This document shows positions 35,054 to 46,488 of a stretch of DNA of 64,000 bases, piece by piece. The stretch spans positions 372,001 through 436,000 of the forward strand of contig NZ_FXAW01000005.1 of NCBI RefSeq assembly GCF_900177665.1. The letters run 5' to 3'. The translations under genes and the position numbers were made by a program. The notes under the pieces were generated by a model, which was given only the letters and a program-made list of their open reading frames with translations, searched no databases and was not told the origin of the DNA. The stretch is from Marivirga sericea (GTDB lineage Bacteria > Bacteroidota > Bacteroidia > Cytophagales > Cyclobacteriaceae). How positions within the stretch are numbered: the first letter of the stretch is position 1; each line of letters begins with the position of its first letter.

Positions 35054-36157
35054 ATGAAAAGTAGAATTCTATCTCTACTTTCCCTCTTTCCCTTGTTAAT
35101 AGCTTGCAATCCTGAAGAATATTCTCCTGTTGTAAAAGATGGATATGAAATAAACCCACCTGTTTATTTTGGGGACTATCAGGAACGTATCCCTAATGAC
35201 AATCCAATTACTAAAAATGGATTTGCCCTAGGAAGAAAGCTATTTTATGAAACAGCTTTATCTGCGGATAATAGCATTTCTTGCGGAACATGCCATCAAC
35301 AGGAATTGGCATTTACTGACGGAAAAGCGGTAAGCGAAGGAGTTGAAGGAAAGCTAGGAAAAGTAAGCGCCATGTCACTAAGCAATTTGCTATGGACAGA
35401 GAATTTCACCTGGACTGGTAAATTTAATCGTTTGACAGATCAATCGCTTGATCCCATAAAAAATCCAGTGGAGATGCATTTACCTTTGGAGCAAGCAGTA
35501 GAAAAGCTTGAAGAGCAAGGATATGCTACAGACTTTCAAAAAGCATTTGGTTCTTATGAAATCACTGTTGAAAGAATTGGGAAAGCACTTGCTCAGTTTC
35601 AACGTGCATTGATATCGTCTGACTCTAGATATGATCAATATTTGAGAGGCGAAATTCAAGCCTCTCCAGCCGAATTAAATGGGATGAACCTTTTTTTCAC
35701 TCATCCAATACCGGGCCAATTGAGAGGAGCGAATTGTGGCGATTGCCATTTGGGGCCACTTACTTCTGGGGATATTGATGAATTTCAAGGATTCCATAAC
35801 AATGGATTGGATACAGATGAAACTATGGATAGTGGCTTAATGAGTGTTACGGGTAAGCCTGAAGATAAAGGGCGTTTCAAAGCCCCTACGCTCAGAAATA
35901 TAGCTGTAACAGCACCATATATGCATGACGGAAGATTCAAAACTTTAAAAGAAGTCATGGACCATTACAATTCAGGAATCAAGAACAGCAAAACATTAGA
36001 CATTCTGATTATTGAAGGCAGCAATGAGCCCGTAGGTGTTCATGATGAAATTAGGCTGCACTTGACCGAAAAAGAAAAAGAAGATGTAATCGCTTTTTTA
36101 CACATGCTTACGGATGAATCTTTTTTAAACAACCCAAAATTTTCTAACCCTCACTAA
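35054..36157 (+). CDS. Di-heme cytochrome c peroxidase / MauG-MbnH family lipoprotein (copy 1)
   Basis: A 367-residue lipoprotein (LLIACN, C18). It has two c-type hemes: CGTCH (C77, C80, H81) followed by the family's AFTDG, and CGDCH (C228, C231, H232). The distal signature TLRNIAVTAPYMHDGRF carries M288 and H289. It belongs to the bacterial di-heme peroxidase/MauG superfamily. Because MbnP-type genes follow immediately, the closest functional model is MbnH, which oxidises a tryptophan in MbnP to kynurenine. A plain hydrogen peroxide reductase is the alternative. Confidence 0.9.
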   Translation: MKSRILSLLSLFPLLIACNPEEYSPVVKDGYEINPPVYFGDYQERIPNDNPITKNGFALGRKLFYETALSADNSISCGTCHQQELAFTDGKAVSEGVEGKLGKVSAMSLSNLLWTENFTWTGKFNRLTDQSLDPIKNPVEMHLPLEQAVEKLEEQGYATDFQKAFGSYEITVERIGKALAQFQRALISSDSRYDQYLRGEIQASPAELNGMNLFFTHPIPGQLRGANCGDCHLGPLTSGDIDEFQGFHNNGLDTDETMDSGLMSVTGKPEDKGRFKAPTLRNIAVTAPYMHDGRFKTLKEVMDHYNSGIKNSKTLDILIIEGSNEPVGVHDEIRLHLTEKEKEDVIAFLHMLTDESFLNNPKFSNPH

Positions 36158-36201
36158 ATCGAGGATTCGAAATGATAATTTTTAAAGACTGAAGAAATAA
36201 A

Positions 36202-36945
36202 ATGAGAACAATAAAAAATAAATTTATGTATGCCTCAACTCTGGTTTTGGCGTTGTCAGTCACTTCTTGTAATGACACAAAGGAACTCGATAAAGGCACC
36301 TTAATAATTCAATTTGAGAATCTTTTGGATGGAGAAGCCTTGAAATTTGAAGGGACTAGATACAATAGAGATCAAGTTGATTTTCAGATAGCGGTATTAA
36401 AATACTATATCTCTAATGTGAAATTTTTGGATGAAACTGGTCAGGTTATCTATACTGAAGAAGAAAGCTACCATTTATTGGAAGAAACAGCCTCAAGAAA
36501 AGACTTGGCTATTGAACTGACAGAATTAGAAGTGCAAGAGGTTTCCAGCATAGAGTTTTCTATAGGAATTGATCCTGAGAAAAATTTAAGCCTAGATAAC
36601 ACGGGAGACCTAGACCCAAGCAATGAAATGGCCTGGAATTGGGATACAGGCTATAAATTCCTACTTATGGAAGGTGAAATATTCGAGTCTGAAGGAACAA
36701 GGAAAGGAATGGTTTATCACATTGGCGGAAACGAAAATTATAAAACAATAAAAAAAGAAGTTAACACCAAAATTAAAGCAGGTACAACAACTACGATAGA
36801 AATCAAGGCAGAAGTTCTATCTCTGTTCGATGCTCCACACTATATCAATATAAATGAAGTAAATGTGGCAATGGGCGGAGAAAACGCAAGTAAAATAGCT
36901 GAGAATTATGCTAACAATTTCTTTTCAATTAATACTCCAAATTGA
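36202..36945 (+). CDS. MbnP-family surface lipoprotein (copy 1)
   Basis: A 247-residue lipoprotein (signal ending LSVTSC, C23). The MbnP-like domain has VLKYYISNVKF, an IEFSIGID core, and the key segment AWNWDTGYKFLLMEG (W145, W147, Y151). A conserved His follows in VYHIGGN (H173). In methanotroph MbnP a tryptophan oxidised to kynurenine by MbnH helps bind copper. Here both Trp of the WxW motif are candidates, so oxidation by the neighbouring MauG-type enzyme is inferred. It starts 44 nt after the first peroxidase gene. Confidence 0.85.
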   Translation: MRTIKNKFMYASTLVLALSVTSCNDTKELDKGTLIIQFENLLDGEALKFEGTRYNRDQVDFQIAVLKYYISNVKFLDETGQVIYTEEESYHLLEETASRKDLAIELTELEVQEVSSIEFSIGIDPEKNLSLDNTGDLDPSNEMAWNWDTGYKFLLMEGEIFESEGTRKGMVYHIGGNENYKTIKKEVNTKIKAGTTTTIEIKAEVLSLFDAPHYININEVNVAMGGENASKIAENYANNFFSINTPN

Positions 36946-36969
36946 TTTTAAAAATTAAAAAATAATAAA

Positions 36970-37725
36970 ATGAAAAATCTATATATTCTATTAACAGCAA
37001 GCATCCTCATGTTTTCTTGTAATGACGACATGGACGAAAACATCATCCAAGAGGATGTATCGTTTAAGTTCCACTTTCATCCTACTGTTGGTAGGGAGGA
37101 ATTTTCCACAGATCAAGCTTACAGCATTAACAATCACGAAGTAATTTTTTCCACAGTGTCATTTTACGTTTCTAACTTATCCTTGCAACACAAGGAGGGA
37201 CAAGAAGTAACACTTGATAATGCTACTGAAGAGAAAGATGATGATTTGTTCCTATTGGTTTCTGCTGACAAAATGATTTATGAAGGCGTTACGGTTCCTG
37301 GCGGGGAATATAGCAATTTATCTTTCCAAATTGGGGTGGATACGGTTGTGAATAAAACAATAGAACCCTCTGCTTGGCCTTCCGATCATGCATTGTCTGA
37401 GGATTACCCTGGCTTTGCCTACTGGAGCTGGAATTCAGGCTACAAATTTATTGTAGCTGAAGGAACCATTGATGGCGAAGCCTTCAAATATCATATTGGG
37501 ACTAATGCTCTTATCAAGGATATTAATTTATCAGAAGGTTTTATGCTATTGGAAGATGGAAACGAAATCATGATTACCTATGACATTGCGGAGTTTTTCT
37601 CCGGCATCGATTTAAGTAATCCTGAAAACCTAGTCAATATGACTTTTGGTGACCCAGTGCTAGCCGCTAAGATTGCCGATAATGTAGGTAATTCAGTAAA
37701 AATAATGAATGGCCATAGCATGTAA
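36970..37725 (+). CDS. MbnP-family surface lipoprotein (copy 2)
   Basis: A 251-residue lipoprotein (LMFSCND, C17), divergent from copy 1 but with the same landmarks: VSFYVSNLSL, FQIGVD, YWSWNSGYKFIVAEG (W152, W154, Y158) and KYHIGTN (H175). It has additional N-terminal histidines (FKFHFHP, H35 and H37) not seen in copy 1, which could add a metal ligand set. It is 24 nt after copy 1. The pair probably arose by duplication, and each may pair with one of the two MauG-type enzymes. Confidence 0.85.
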   Translation: MKNLYILLTASILMFSCNDDMDENIIQEDVSFKFHFHPTVGREEFSTDQAYSINNHEVIFSTVSFYVSNLSLQHKEGQEVTLDNATEEKDDDLFLLVSADKMIYEGVTVPGGEYSNLSFQIGVDTVVNKTIEPSAWPSDHALSEDYPGFAYWSWNSGYKFIVAEGTIDGEAFKYHIGTNALIKDINLSEGFMLLEDGNEIMITYDIAEFFSGIDLSNPENLVNMTFGDPVLAAKIADNVGNSVKIMNGHSM

Positions 37726-37781
37726 TTACCAGAAGAATCAGAACAAAGGATTTTACTTATAAATCTTTTTTCTAGCAAAAT

Positions 37782-37858
37782 GGCGCACAAATAATCAATC
37801 TTAAGTCATTCGACTGTTGTACCTGATTTAGCACTACTTAAGAACGTATTTGTGCGCC
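37782..37858. repeat. Nested inverted repeat between MbnP2 and peroxidase 2
   Basis: A perfect 12-bp inverted repeat (GGCGCACAAATA at 37782-37793, TATTTGTGCGCC at 37847-37858) encloses a second 7-bp one (CTTAAGT at 37800-37806, ACTTAAG at 37836-37842) around a 29-nt loop. The outer arms are GC-rich in an AT-rich region. No T run follows on either strand, so it is not a typical terminator. It splits the cluster and may be an RNA structure that tunes expression of the second peroxidase, a processing site, or a small mobile palindrome. Confidence 0.75.
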
Positions 37859-37886
37859 TCTCACAATCTTTTATCAACTATGAGAT

Positions 37887-38930
37887 ATGCTAAAAATACA
37901 TAAAAATTATATTTTCTCTTTATTACTCATACTTGGATTTACTATTGGAGGGTGTAACGAGAAAGAAATAATCCCACAGTACACAATAGAGGTTCCTGAT
38001 AACTTGGGTGGATATTTACCACAAAACGGGAGAAACAAATTTACTGAAAAAGGAGTCTTGCTTGGAGAGAAAATCTTCTTTGATCAGCGATTTTCCTCCA
38101 ATGGAAAGGTCTCTTGTGCAACTTGCCATGAGCCTGAAAGAGCATTTACTGATGGTTTGGCATTATCTAATTTAGGAGTTTCAGGAAAGGCTTTAAACCG
38201 AAATTCACCTACTCTCGCAAATGTTGCTTGGGCAGTTGGTCTATTTTGGGATGGAGGAGCACTTAATTTGGAATCTTTAAGCTTCGGCCCACTGACGCAT
38301 GTTGATGAAATGAATAATGATTTGGATAGCTTGGTAGACTGGCTGTCAAATGATCCTGAATACTCCCCTTTGTTTTTAGAGGCCTTTCCAGCTTTAGGCG
38401 TTTCTTCAGCTTCAATTTCCAGAGCGTTGGCACAATTTCAACGAACTTTGATCTCAGCAAATTCAAAGTATGACCAATATACGCGAACTGATGAAAATAT
38501 ATTTTCAGCAGCAGAAAAAAGGGGGCTTCAATTGTTTACCCAGCATTGCAGTAGTTGCCATGAAACCGATCACTTGACAGATTTCGACTACCATAATAAT
38601 GGACTTGATTCCGAGTTCAATGATACTTCCTTAGAAGAGGTTTTTATGGGCCGTTACAGAATAAGCCGAGACGAGCGCGACATTGGAAAATATAAGACCC
38701 CGACCTTAAGAAATATCGCATTAACAGCGCCCTATATGCACGATGGAAGATTTCCAACCTTAGAAAGTGTCCTAATTCATTATGCAAAAGGGGTTCAAGA
38801 TTCCGAAACTCTATCCCCAATCTTAAAGGACGGTGAGCAGCTCGGAATCAAATTGAGCCCCAAAGAGCAAAGTGAAATTATTGAATTTCTACATACTTTA
38901 ACTGACGAAGAATTTATAAATAATTATTGA
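37887..38930 (+). CDS. Di-heme cytochrome c peroxidase / MauG-MbnH family lipoprotein (copy 2)
   Basis: A 347-residue lipoprotein (TIGGCNEK, C23). The first heme site is CATCH (C77, C80, H81), and is followed by the AFTDG segment. The second is CSSCH (C221, C224, H225). The distal site is TLRNIALTAPYMHDGRF. It is clearly a paralogue of copy 1 but with different loops, for example a GLFWDGGALNLESL region typical of MauG-like proteins near the first heme. The next gene starts 2 nt after its stop, so they are coupled. Confidence 0.9.
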   Translation: MLKIHKNYIFSLLLILGFTIGGCNEKEIIPQYTIEVPDNLGGYLPQNGRNKFTEKGVLLGEKIFFDQRFSSNGKVSCATCHEPERAFTDGLALSNLGVSGKALNRNSPTLANVAWAVGLFWDGGALNLESLSFGPLTHVDEMNNDLDSLVDWLSNDPEYSPLFLEAFPALGVSSASISRALAQFQRTLISANSKYDQYTRTDENIFSAAEKRGLQLFTQHCSSCHETDHLTDFDYHNNGLDSEFNDTSLEEVFMGRYRISRDERDIGKYKTPTLRNIALTAPYMHDGRFPTLESVLIHYAKGVQDSETLSPILKDGEQLGIKLSPKEQSEIIEFLHTLTDEEFINNY

Positions 38931-38931
38931 A

Positions 38932-39903
38932 ATGAATAAAAAAATAATCCTGCTAGTTGTCCTTACAAGCTTGCAAAGCAAATTATTGGCATGTGATGTT
39001 TGCAATATATTTGAATTTAAGACTGTAGACCAAAAAAATTATATAGGGGTCTTCTATCATTATATGTCTTTCAATGGCTATGACCATCTCAACCAACCAC
39101 ACCAATTATTTTCAAAATCTCCACAAATGCATGAGTTGGATGGCTCAAACCTATTCTTTGAAAAAAAGCAACAAGACTTTGAGAAATATTCAACCTTCGC
39201 ATTAAGAGCTAATATAAATCTATTTAAGAATTTTAGATTGAACGTATTGCTGCCATATGAACATACAGTGGTCTACTACAATAAAGTATGGTCTACTTTA
39301 GACCCTGTTTCGGATACCACCATGTTATTATCTGGATTGGGGGATGCTATCGTGGGAATAGACAAAAACATAAGATTCAAAACTGATCAATTCACCCACT
39401 ATCTAATCCCGGGGCTTAGCTTGAAGTTACCCACAGGGATTACCAATATAAAAGATAACGCAGACGAGGTATTTGATCCGGAAATACAGCCTGGGACAGG
39501 AAGCCTCGATGTGCTATTGAAGCTTAATTACACTTTGACTAATGGAAAATGGGGTGTGTTTTCTGCAACAAATTATAAAATAAACAGCACTCATAACGGC
39601 TATAGATTTGCCAACAGCTTTAATTTTCAATCTGATATTTTCTTAATCTTAGGTAATCCTAAAAAACAATTTATACCTCAAGCAGGCTTATACTTGGAAA
39701 GAGCTGGCAATAACCTAGACAATGGTAATATTATAGATTTCACTGGAGGCAGTACTGTATTTTTCGATAGTGGTATGGAATTGCGACTAAACAATTCTAT
39801 TAGTTTCCAATTTTCAGCTCAACTACCCATTTACGATCAAAGAAACAACACCCAAATTGGCAATGCGGGTAGATTAAATGTAGGCCTGATAAAGATGATT
39901 TAG
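38932..39903 (+). CDS. Outer membrane beta-barrel transporter-like protein with CxxC start
   Basis: A 323-residue protein. A signal peptide is followed directly by LLACDVCNIFEF, placing a CxxC at the mature N-terminus, where it could hold a metal. The rest alternates as barrel strands (FRLNVLLPYEHTVVYY, GLSLKLPTGITNI, SISFQFSAQLPIYD) and resembles phenol-degradation MetA-like or transporter-annotated barrels. As the last gene of the MauG/MbnP cluster it could export or import the metal bound by MbnP. That is inference. Confidence 0.72.
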   Translation: MNKKIILLVVLTSLQSKLLACDVCNIFEFKTVDQKNYIGVFYHYMSFNGYDHLNQPHQLFSKSPQMHELDGSNLFFEKKQQDFEKYSTFALRANINLFKNFRLNVLLPYEHTVVYYNKVWSTLDPVSDTTMLLSGLGDAIVGIDKNIRFKTDQFTHYLIPGLSLKLPTGITNIKDNADEVFDPEIQPGTGSLDVLLKLNYTLTNGKWGVFSATNYKINSTHNGYRFANSFNFQSDIFLILGNPKKQFIPQAGLYLERAGNNLDNGNIIDFTGGSTVFFDSGMELRLNNSISFQFSAQLPIYDQRNNTQIGNAGRLNVGLIKMI

Positions 39904-39934
39904 GATATTAAAACAAATAGCCCACCAAGTATTT

Positions 39935-39983
39935 GAAAAAAAGAGGGCATTTAGTAAGGAAAATATCTTACAAAATGCCCTCT
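39935..39983. terminator. Bidirectional terminator between the metal cluster and icd
   Basis: AGAGGGCATTT at 39942-39952 pairs with AAATGCCCTCT at 39973-39983, with a further partly paired TAAG/CTTA inside. On the minus strand a T run (complement of 39935-39941) follows, ending the icd transcript. Confidence 0.88.
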
Positions 39984-39989
39984 AATCAA

Positions 39990-42254
<2,265 letters not shown>

Positions 42255-42401
42255 TCAATAAGTAACGGTCATTCGAAAGCCTTGTTCCAAAATTCAGGAC
42301 GCGAAATTAAATAAAAGTAGGTCGATATAAAATTATTTCTTGAAGCATCCACTCCACGGAACAAACAATATCAGAAACAAGCAGTTCCTCAAAAAAAGAA
42401 T

Positions 42402-42488
42402 ATGGAATTTGTTATTGCCGGAGGTACTGTTTTAATTGCTATTGGAGTGGTCTACTTTTCACTCAAAAGAATCTTTCGTGACTCTTAG
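42402..42488 (+). CDS. Possible 28-residue single-helix membrane protein
   Basis: An ORF from the ATG at 42402 to TAG at 42486-42488 encodes one hydrophobic helix (VIAGGTVLIAIGVVYFSL) with a positive C-terminal end (KRIFRDS). That gives a plausible positive-inside membrane microprotein. The upstream purine run (AAAAAAAGAA) could help initiation. It lies in the 348-nt gap between divergent icd and convergent panB; the remainder of that gap holds nothing I can name. Length alone allows chance. Confidence 0.35.
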   Translation: MEFVIAGGTVLIAIGVVYFSLKRIFRDS

Positions 42489-42569
42489 TAGTGCAGAATC
42501 CTGAAGACAGAAAAGCACTCTTTGTACTTTTCAAGACACTAGTGAAGTTATATTTACTCAGAAATAAAT

Positions 42570-43388
42570 TTAGTACATTTCATCTTCGTTTGGGAAGTCC
42601 ACATTTTTCACATCTCCTACATATTTTCCGATTGCTTCCGTGATGATTGTATCAAGACGAGCATAGTGCCGTAAAAATCTTGGTTTGAATTCGGTAGTAA
42701 TACCCAATAAATCATGAAGGACTAAAACCTGTCCGTCCACATAAGGCCCGGCACCAATTCCGATGATCGGAATATTTACTTCCTCAGCTACTCTTTTAGC
42801 TAGTTCTGCTGGTATTTTTTCGAGCACGATACTGAAACAGCCGCACTCTTCTAGTATTTTAGCATCCTCAATTAATTTTTCAGCTTCTGCCTCCTCTTTG
42901 GCCCTAACAGTATAAGTACCGAATTTATAAATGGATTGAGGGGTCAAACCTAAATGTCCCATAACTGGAATTCCTGCACTTAAAATTCTTTTGATAGATT
43001 CTTGAATCTCAGCTCCACCTTCCATTTTTACTGCATGACCACCTGACTCTTTCATAATACGAATAGAAGAACGCAAAGCCTCTGAAGAATTCCCTTGATA
43101 AGAACCGAATGGAATATCTACCACTACAAGTGCTCTTTCAACAGCTCTTACTACAGCAGAAGCATGATAAATCATTTGGTCCAGCGTAATAGGTAAAGTA
43201 GTTTCATGTCCGGCCATAACGTTGGAAGCCGAATCACCGACTAAAATAACATCTACACCAGCAGCGTCCACTAATTTTGCCATAGAGAAGTCATACGCAG
43301 TTAACATTGAAATTTTTTCATTGCGGTTTTTCATTTCCTGCAATTGGTGCGTAGTGATTTTTTTTAAAGGCTTCTTATGAACTGACAT
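42570..43388 (-). CDS. panB: 3-methyl-2-oxobutanoate hydroxymethyltransferase
   Basis: A 272-residue TIM-barrel enzyme of pantothenate (vitamin B5/coenzyme A) biosynthesis. It transfers a hydroxymethyl group from methylene-tetrahydrofolate to 2-oxoisovalerate, giving ketopantoate. Motifs are [61 protein letters not shown] and [18 protein letters not shown]. Metal-binding Asp and Glu residues are in place. It lies 9 nt downstream of the histidine kinase gene and may be read through with it. Confidence 0.96.
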   Translation of the reverse strand: MSVHKKPLKKITTHQLQEMKNRNEKISMLTAYDFSMAKLVDAAGVDVILVGDSASNVMAGHETTLPITLDQMIYHASAVVRAVERALVVVDIPFGSYQGNSSEALRSSIRIMKESGGHAVKMEGGAEIQESIKRILSAGIPVMGHLGLTPQSIYKFGTYTVRAKEEAEAEKLIEDAKILEECGCFSIVLEKIPAELAKRVAEEVNIPIIGIGAGPYVDGQVLVLHDLLGITTEFKPRFLRHYARLDTIITEAIGKYVGDVKNVDFPNEDEMY

Positions 43389-43397
43389 TTAACTATT

Positions 43398-44924
43398 TTA
43401 TTTATAATTCTCTATGTTATAACTATTTGGAATAATAATGGTAAATTTTGTCCCCTCTCCTTCTTCAGATTGGACATCAAGTTTAGCATCTAATTTTTTA
43501 ATGACATTTTTAACGATATACATTCCTAAACCACTTCCTTCACTGTTTTCAGAGGCTCGATAAAACATATCAAAAATTTTCTCTAATTTATCGTGGGGAA
43601 TACCTTCTCCATTATCTTCTATTATAATCTTCGCCTCTTCAGCCGAAGTTTGAATATCAATATTAATATAAGAAAATTCAACATCTAAATTTTTCCTATA
43701 CTTTATAGAATTTGAAATCAGATTATTTAAGATGATACGAATTTTGGTCAGATCTGAATGAAATGGATACCATTGAATTATCTTGGTCCGAATTTCAAGG
43801 TTCTTGGTGGTGTAAACATGATGAAAATTGGTAATACTGTTATTAACTTCCACCATGAAATTAATTGGGACAGCTTCAGGCTCTTCCATTCTATTATCGC
43901 GGGACATAGCTAATAAATCAACTACGAATTTATCTAACCTGTTAATACTTCCAGTAATCATCTCAATAATTTTCCGAATTTCGGAAGGCCTACTTTCAGT
44001 TTTCAGAATCTCTATTAAGCCCATTAAGGACCTTAAAGGAGAACGAATGTCATGTGACGCATGGTACACAAAATTATCTAACTCAAAATTTAATCGCTGT
44101 AGCTCTATCAAATTCTCTTTAAACTCGCTGATATCCCTGAAAATAATATCATAATATGCTTGATCATTGGACTCAACTTCTATTGCTGATATTGAGACCC
44201 AGGTCTCTGACTCATCCCAACGCTCAAATTTAGCTTCAAACTCCTCAATTGAATCCTTATTATTCAGTTGCCCTAAGAATTTTTTGACATCATCTCTTTC
44301 TTTGAAAGGATCAGTCATTTTCATATAACGTTTCTTTTCAGGGAGGGCTAATATATTAAGTCCTTTCTGATTGATTTCTACTACTTCTAAATCAGATTTC
44401 TTTACTCTCATGATTCCGATCAGGGAATTCTGAAAAAAGTTCTTATACTTTTCTTCGCTAGATTTAATGATTTCATCACTTTCTCTTTTTTCAGTAATAT
44501 CCCGATGAGAACCTGAAACCCTTATAGGCTCACCTTTTTCATTAACTGTAAGCTTTGCTGTAGATCTTACCCAAATATAATGACCGTCTTTATGTTTAAG
44601 CCTAAATTGAATATTGTACTCCGCTCTCTCCCCTCTAATAAACTCATTTAAAGCATTTACTGCAAAATTTCTATCTTCAGGATGCATCAATTTTTCCCAA
44701 AGCTCAAAATATTCCTCGAATTCTTCCGGGTCATATCCTAACATGGAAATCCAAGGGGGCGAAATAAAAACCTCTTCAGTTACGAGATTCCGATCCCACA
44801 AACCTTCATTTGCTCCAGCTGCAGCATATTGATACTGCGCTAGCCTTTTTTCAACTGCTTCGAGATCTTGTTTTAATTGAAGATTTTCCTTTTCCAAAGA
44901 GATATTTGATTTACTTTTATTCAT
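43398..44924 (-). CDS. PAS-domain sensor histidine kinase, soluble
   Basis: A 508-residue kinase without membrane helices. An N-terminal coiled coil precedes a PAS_3 domain at ~35-150 (GLWDRNLVTEEVFISPPW, MLGYDPEEF), then a second, weaker PAS at ~165-275. HisKA carries the phospho-accepting His in YHASHDIRSPLRSLMG. HATPase has NNLISNSIKY, DNGEGIPHDKLEKIF and GSGLGMYIV. It probably senses a cytosolic cue by its PAS domains. No response regulator is adjacent, so it is an orphan kinase. Light- or redox-sensing cofactors cannot be inferred. Confidence 0.9.
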   Translation of the reverse strand: MNKSKSNISLEKENLQLKQDLEAVEKRLAQYQYAAAGANEGLWDRNLVTEEVFISPPWISMLGYDPEEFEEYFELWEKLMHPEDRNFAVNALNEFIRGERAEYNIQFRLKHKDGHYIWVRSTAKLTVNEKGEPIRVSGSHRDITEKRESDEIIKSSEEKYKNFFQNSLIGIMRVKKSDLEVVEINQKGLNILALPEKKRYMKMTDPFKERDDVKKFLGQLNNKDSIEEFEAKFERWDESETWVSISAIEVESNDQAYYDIIFRDISEFKENLIELQRLNFELDNFVYHASHDIRSPLRSLMGLIEILKTESRPSEIRKIIEMITGSINRLDKFVVDLLAMSRDNRMEEPEAVPINFMVEVNNSITNFHHVYTTKNLEIRTKIIQWYPFHSDLTKIRIILNNLISNSIKYRKNLDVEFSYINIDIQTSAEEAKIIIEDNGEGIPHDKLEKIFDMFYRASENSEGSGLGMYIVKNVIKKLDAKLDVQSEEGEGTKFTIIIPNSYNIENYK

Positions 44925-45083
44925 GCAAAGTTCTTAGCTTCATGAAATATTCGCTTTAAAGATAAAACAATCTTAATTGAAGCCTATTTTTAATAATCCC
45001 ATAAATTGAGAAAAACCTTTTTAAGGAGCAATCAAAATCAAATCAATTCGATAACATGGCCTATTTGTTCGAGAAAAAAGCAG

Positions 45084-45938
45084 TTATTTATGCTTCCTGA
45101 TTTGCTCTATCCGATTTTTAAACCAAACATTAAGAATTACACCTAACAATATTAAGAAAATTCCAGAAAAAACTATCCAATTATAAGATTCATCGAAAAA
45201 CACATATCCGTAGCCCAACGCATACACAATGGTTAAATACTTTAAACTCGCTACTTTTGATAAATCTTCAGCCTGATAAGACATGGTCATAAAATACTGT
45301 GCAAATTGCGTCAAAACACCTATTGCAAGCAATATGAGCCATTCGTTTCCGACCGGCATTTCCCAATTAAAAACAGAATAAAGTCCTGTGAGTGGAGTGG
45401 TTACCAAGGGAAAATAAAAGACAATCACCAGTGGATGCTCTGTCATTTTGATTTTCCTGATGATATTATAAGCCAAACCAGCAAAGATAGAAGCACTAAT
45501 TCCGATTATGAACATCCGGATGGAAATCCTAGGATCAAAACCTTGGATAATTATTAAACCTACAAATGCCATAACATAAAAAATCCACTGCTTAGGATGC
45601 ACTCTCTCTTTTACAATGAAAATTCCTAAGATAGATGTGAAAATGGGAGAAAGGAATTGCATCGTCACAGCAGAACCTAACGGTATATTTTGCAGTGTGT
45701 AGAAGTACATCGTCAAGGCCACTGCTCCCACGGCACCTCTAGCCACTAACAGTTTTTTATTATTCCCTAAGACGGGAACTCCTATTGATTTTAAATAAAC
45801 AAAACTCATGACGAAAGAAATGAGTGATCGGAAAAACACTATTTCCACAGCAGGAATATTGGGCAACATTTTCACAAAAACGTTCATTGTTGCAAAGAGA
45901 AACCCTGCTATAAGCATATAAAGAATACCTTTATTCAT
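45084..45938 (-). CDS. EamA/DMT-family exporter
   Basis: A 284-residue membrane protein with ten predicted helices in two EamA repeats. The first has FVKMLPNIPAVEIVFFRSLISF and LTMYFYTLQNIPLGSA. The second has IIRKIKMTEHPLVIVFYFPL and KYLTIVYALGYGYVFFDES. The family exports metabolites such as amino acids, nucleosides or S-adenosylmethionine; the substrate is open. It stands alone, facing a short hypothetical gene. Confidence 0.88.
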   Translation of the reverse strand: MNKGILYMLIAGFLFATMNVFVKMLPNIPAVEIVFFRSLISFVMSFVYLKSIGVPVLGNNKKLLVARGAVGAVALTMYFYTLQNIPLGSAVTMQFLSPIFTSILGIFIVKERVHPKQWIFYVMAFVGLIIIQGFDPRISIRMFIIGISASIFAGLAYNIIRKIKMTEHPLVIVFYFPLVTTPLTGLYSVFNWEMPVGNEWLILLAIGVLTQFAQYFMTMSYQAEDLSKVASLKYLTIVYALGYGYVFFDESYNWIVFSGIFLILLGVILNVWFKNRIEQIRKHK

Positions 45939-46018
45939 AATAAAACTTAAGCATGCAAAGCTAAAAGCTTATTGTGAAAAGGGGCAACAATACTCGTAAA
46001 TAATGAAAAATAATAAAT

Positions 46019-46327
46019 TTATAGTTGATGAAACCAATAATAAATGATTTCATTAAAAACTGAGTAAACTCCTGTTCTAGACTTCAATCTAAAATTCTCT
46101 TTTCCGGAATTCTGTTTACTACTTTTAACAATAACTAATGATTTACGGCTTGAGTCGGATACTTCATTGCTTGAATTTTCAATCTGCTTTATAAAGCCCA
46201 CTTTCTTTTCAATCAAAGATGAGCTAGTGTCGACATTTTTATCATTTAATGACTGCGGCACAAGCAACTTGGTACTCCAAGATATGAGCAAGCATAACAA
46301 AAAGAATCTCTTCCAGAAAGGCTTCAT
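46019..46327 (-). CDS. Small hypothetical protein with N-terminal signal or anchor
   Basis: A 102-residue protein starting MKPFWKRFFLLCLLISWSTK, a hydrophobic signal or anchor. A Ser/Lys/Asn-rich tail follows, without recognisable motifs. Codon use is like the surroundings. It has no obvious partner; the neighbours are an EamA exporter and a divergent acetyltransferase. It may be real or spurious. Confidence 0.45.
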   Translation of the reverse strand: MKPFWKRFFLLCLLISWSTKLLVPQSLNDKNVDTSSSLIEKKVGFIKQIENSSNEVSDSSRKSLVIVKSSKQNSGKENFRLKSRTGVYSVFNEIIYYWFHQL

Positions 46328-46488
46328 TTACTAGTCTTTTATATAGCTACAAAAGCAAGATACCGCTCTAAGCAAAAAAGTTGCATTTAAGCCTATGAGA
46401 TTTCCTTTAAACAAAATTTCTTATAGCATTTTTAAAAATTTTCAGTTATAGCTTTTAAATTGAAACTTTGAAAAATAATTGAAAGCAA

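Noticed and set aside
37782-37858. Nested inverted repeat as an integron attC site
   Set aside because: The outer arms lack the conserved GTTRRRY/RYYYAAC ends, and no integrase or cassette array is near.
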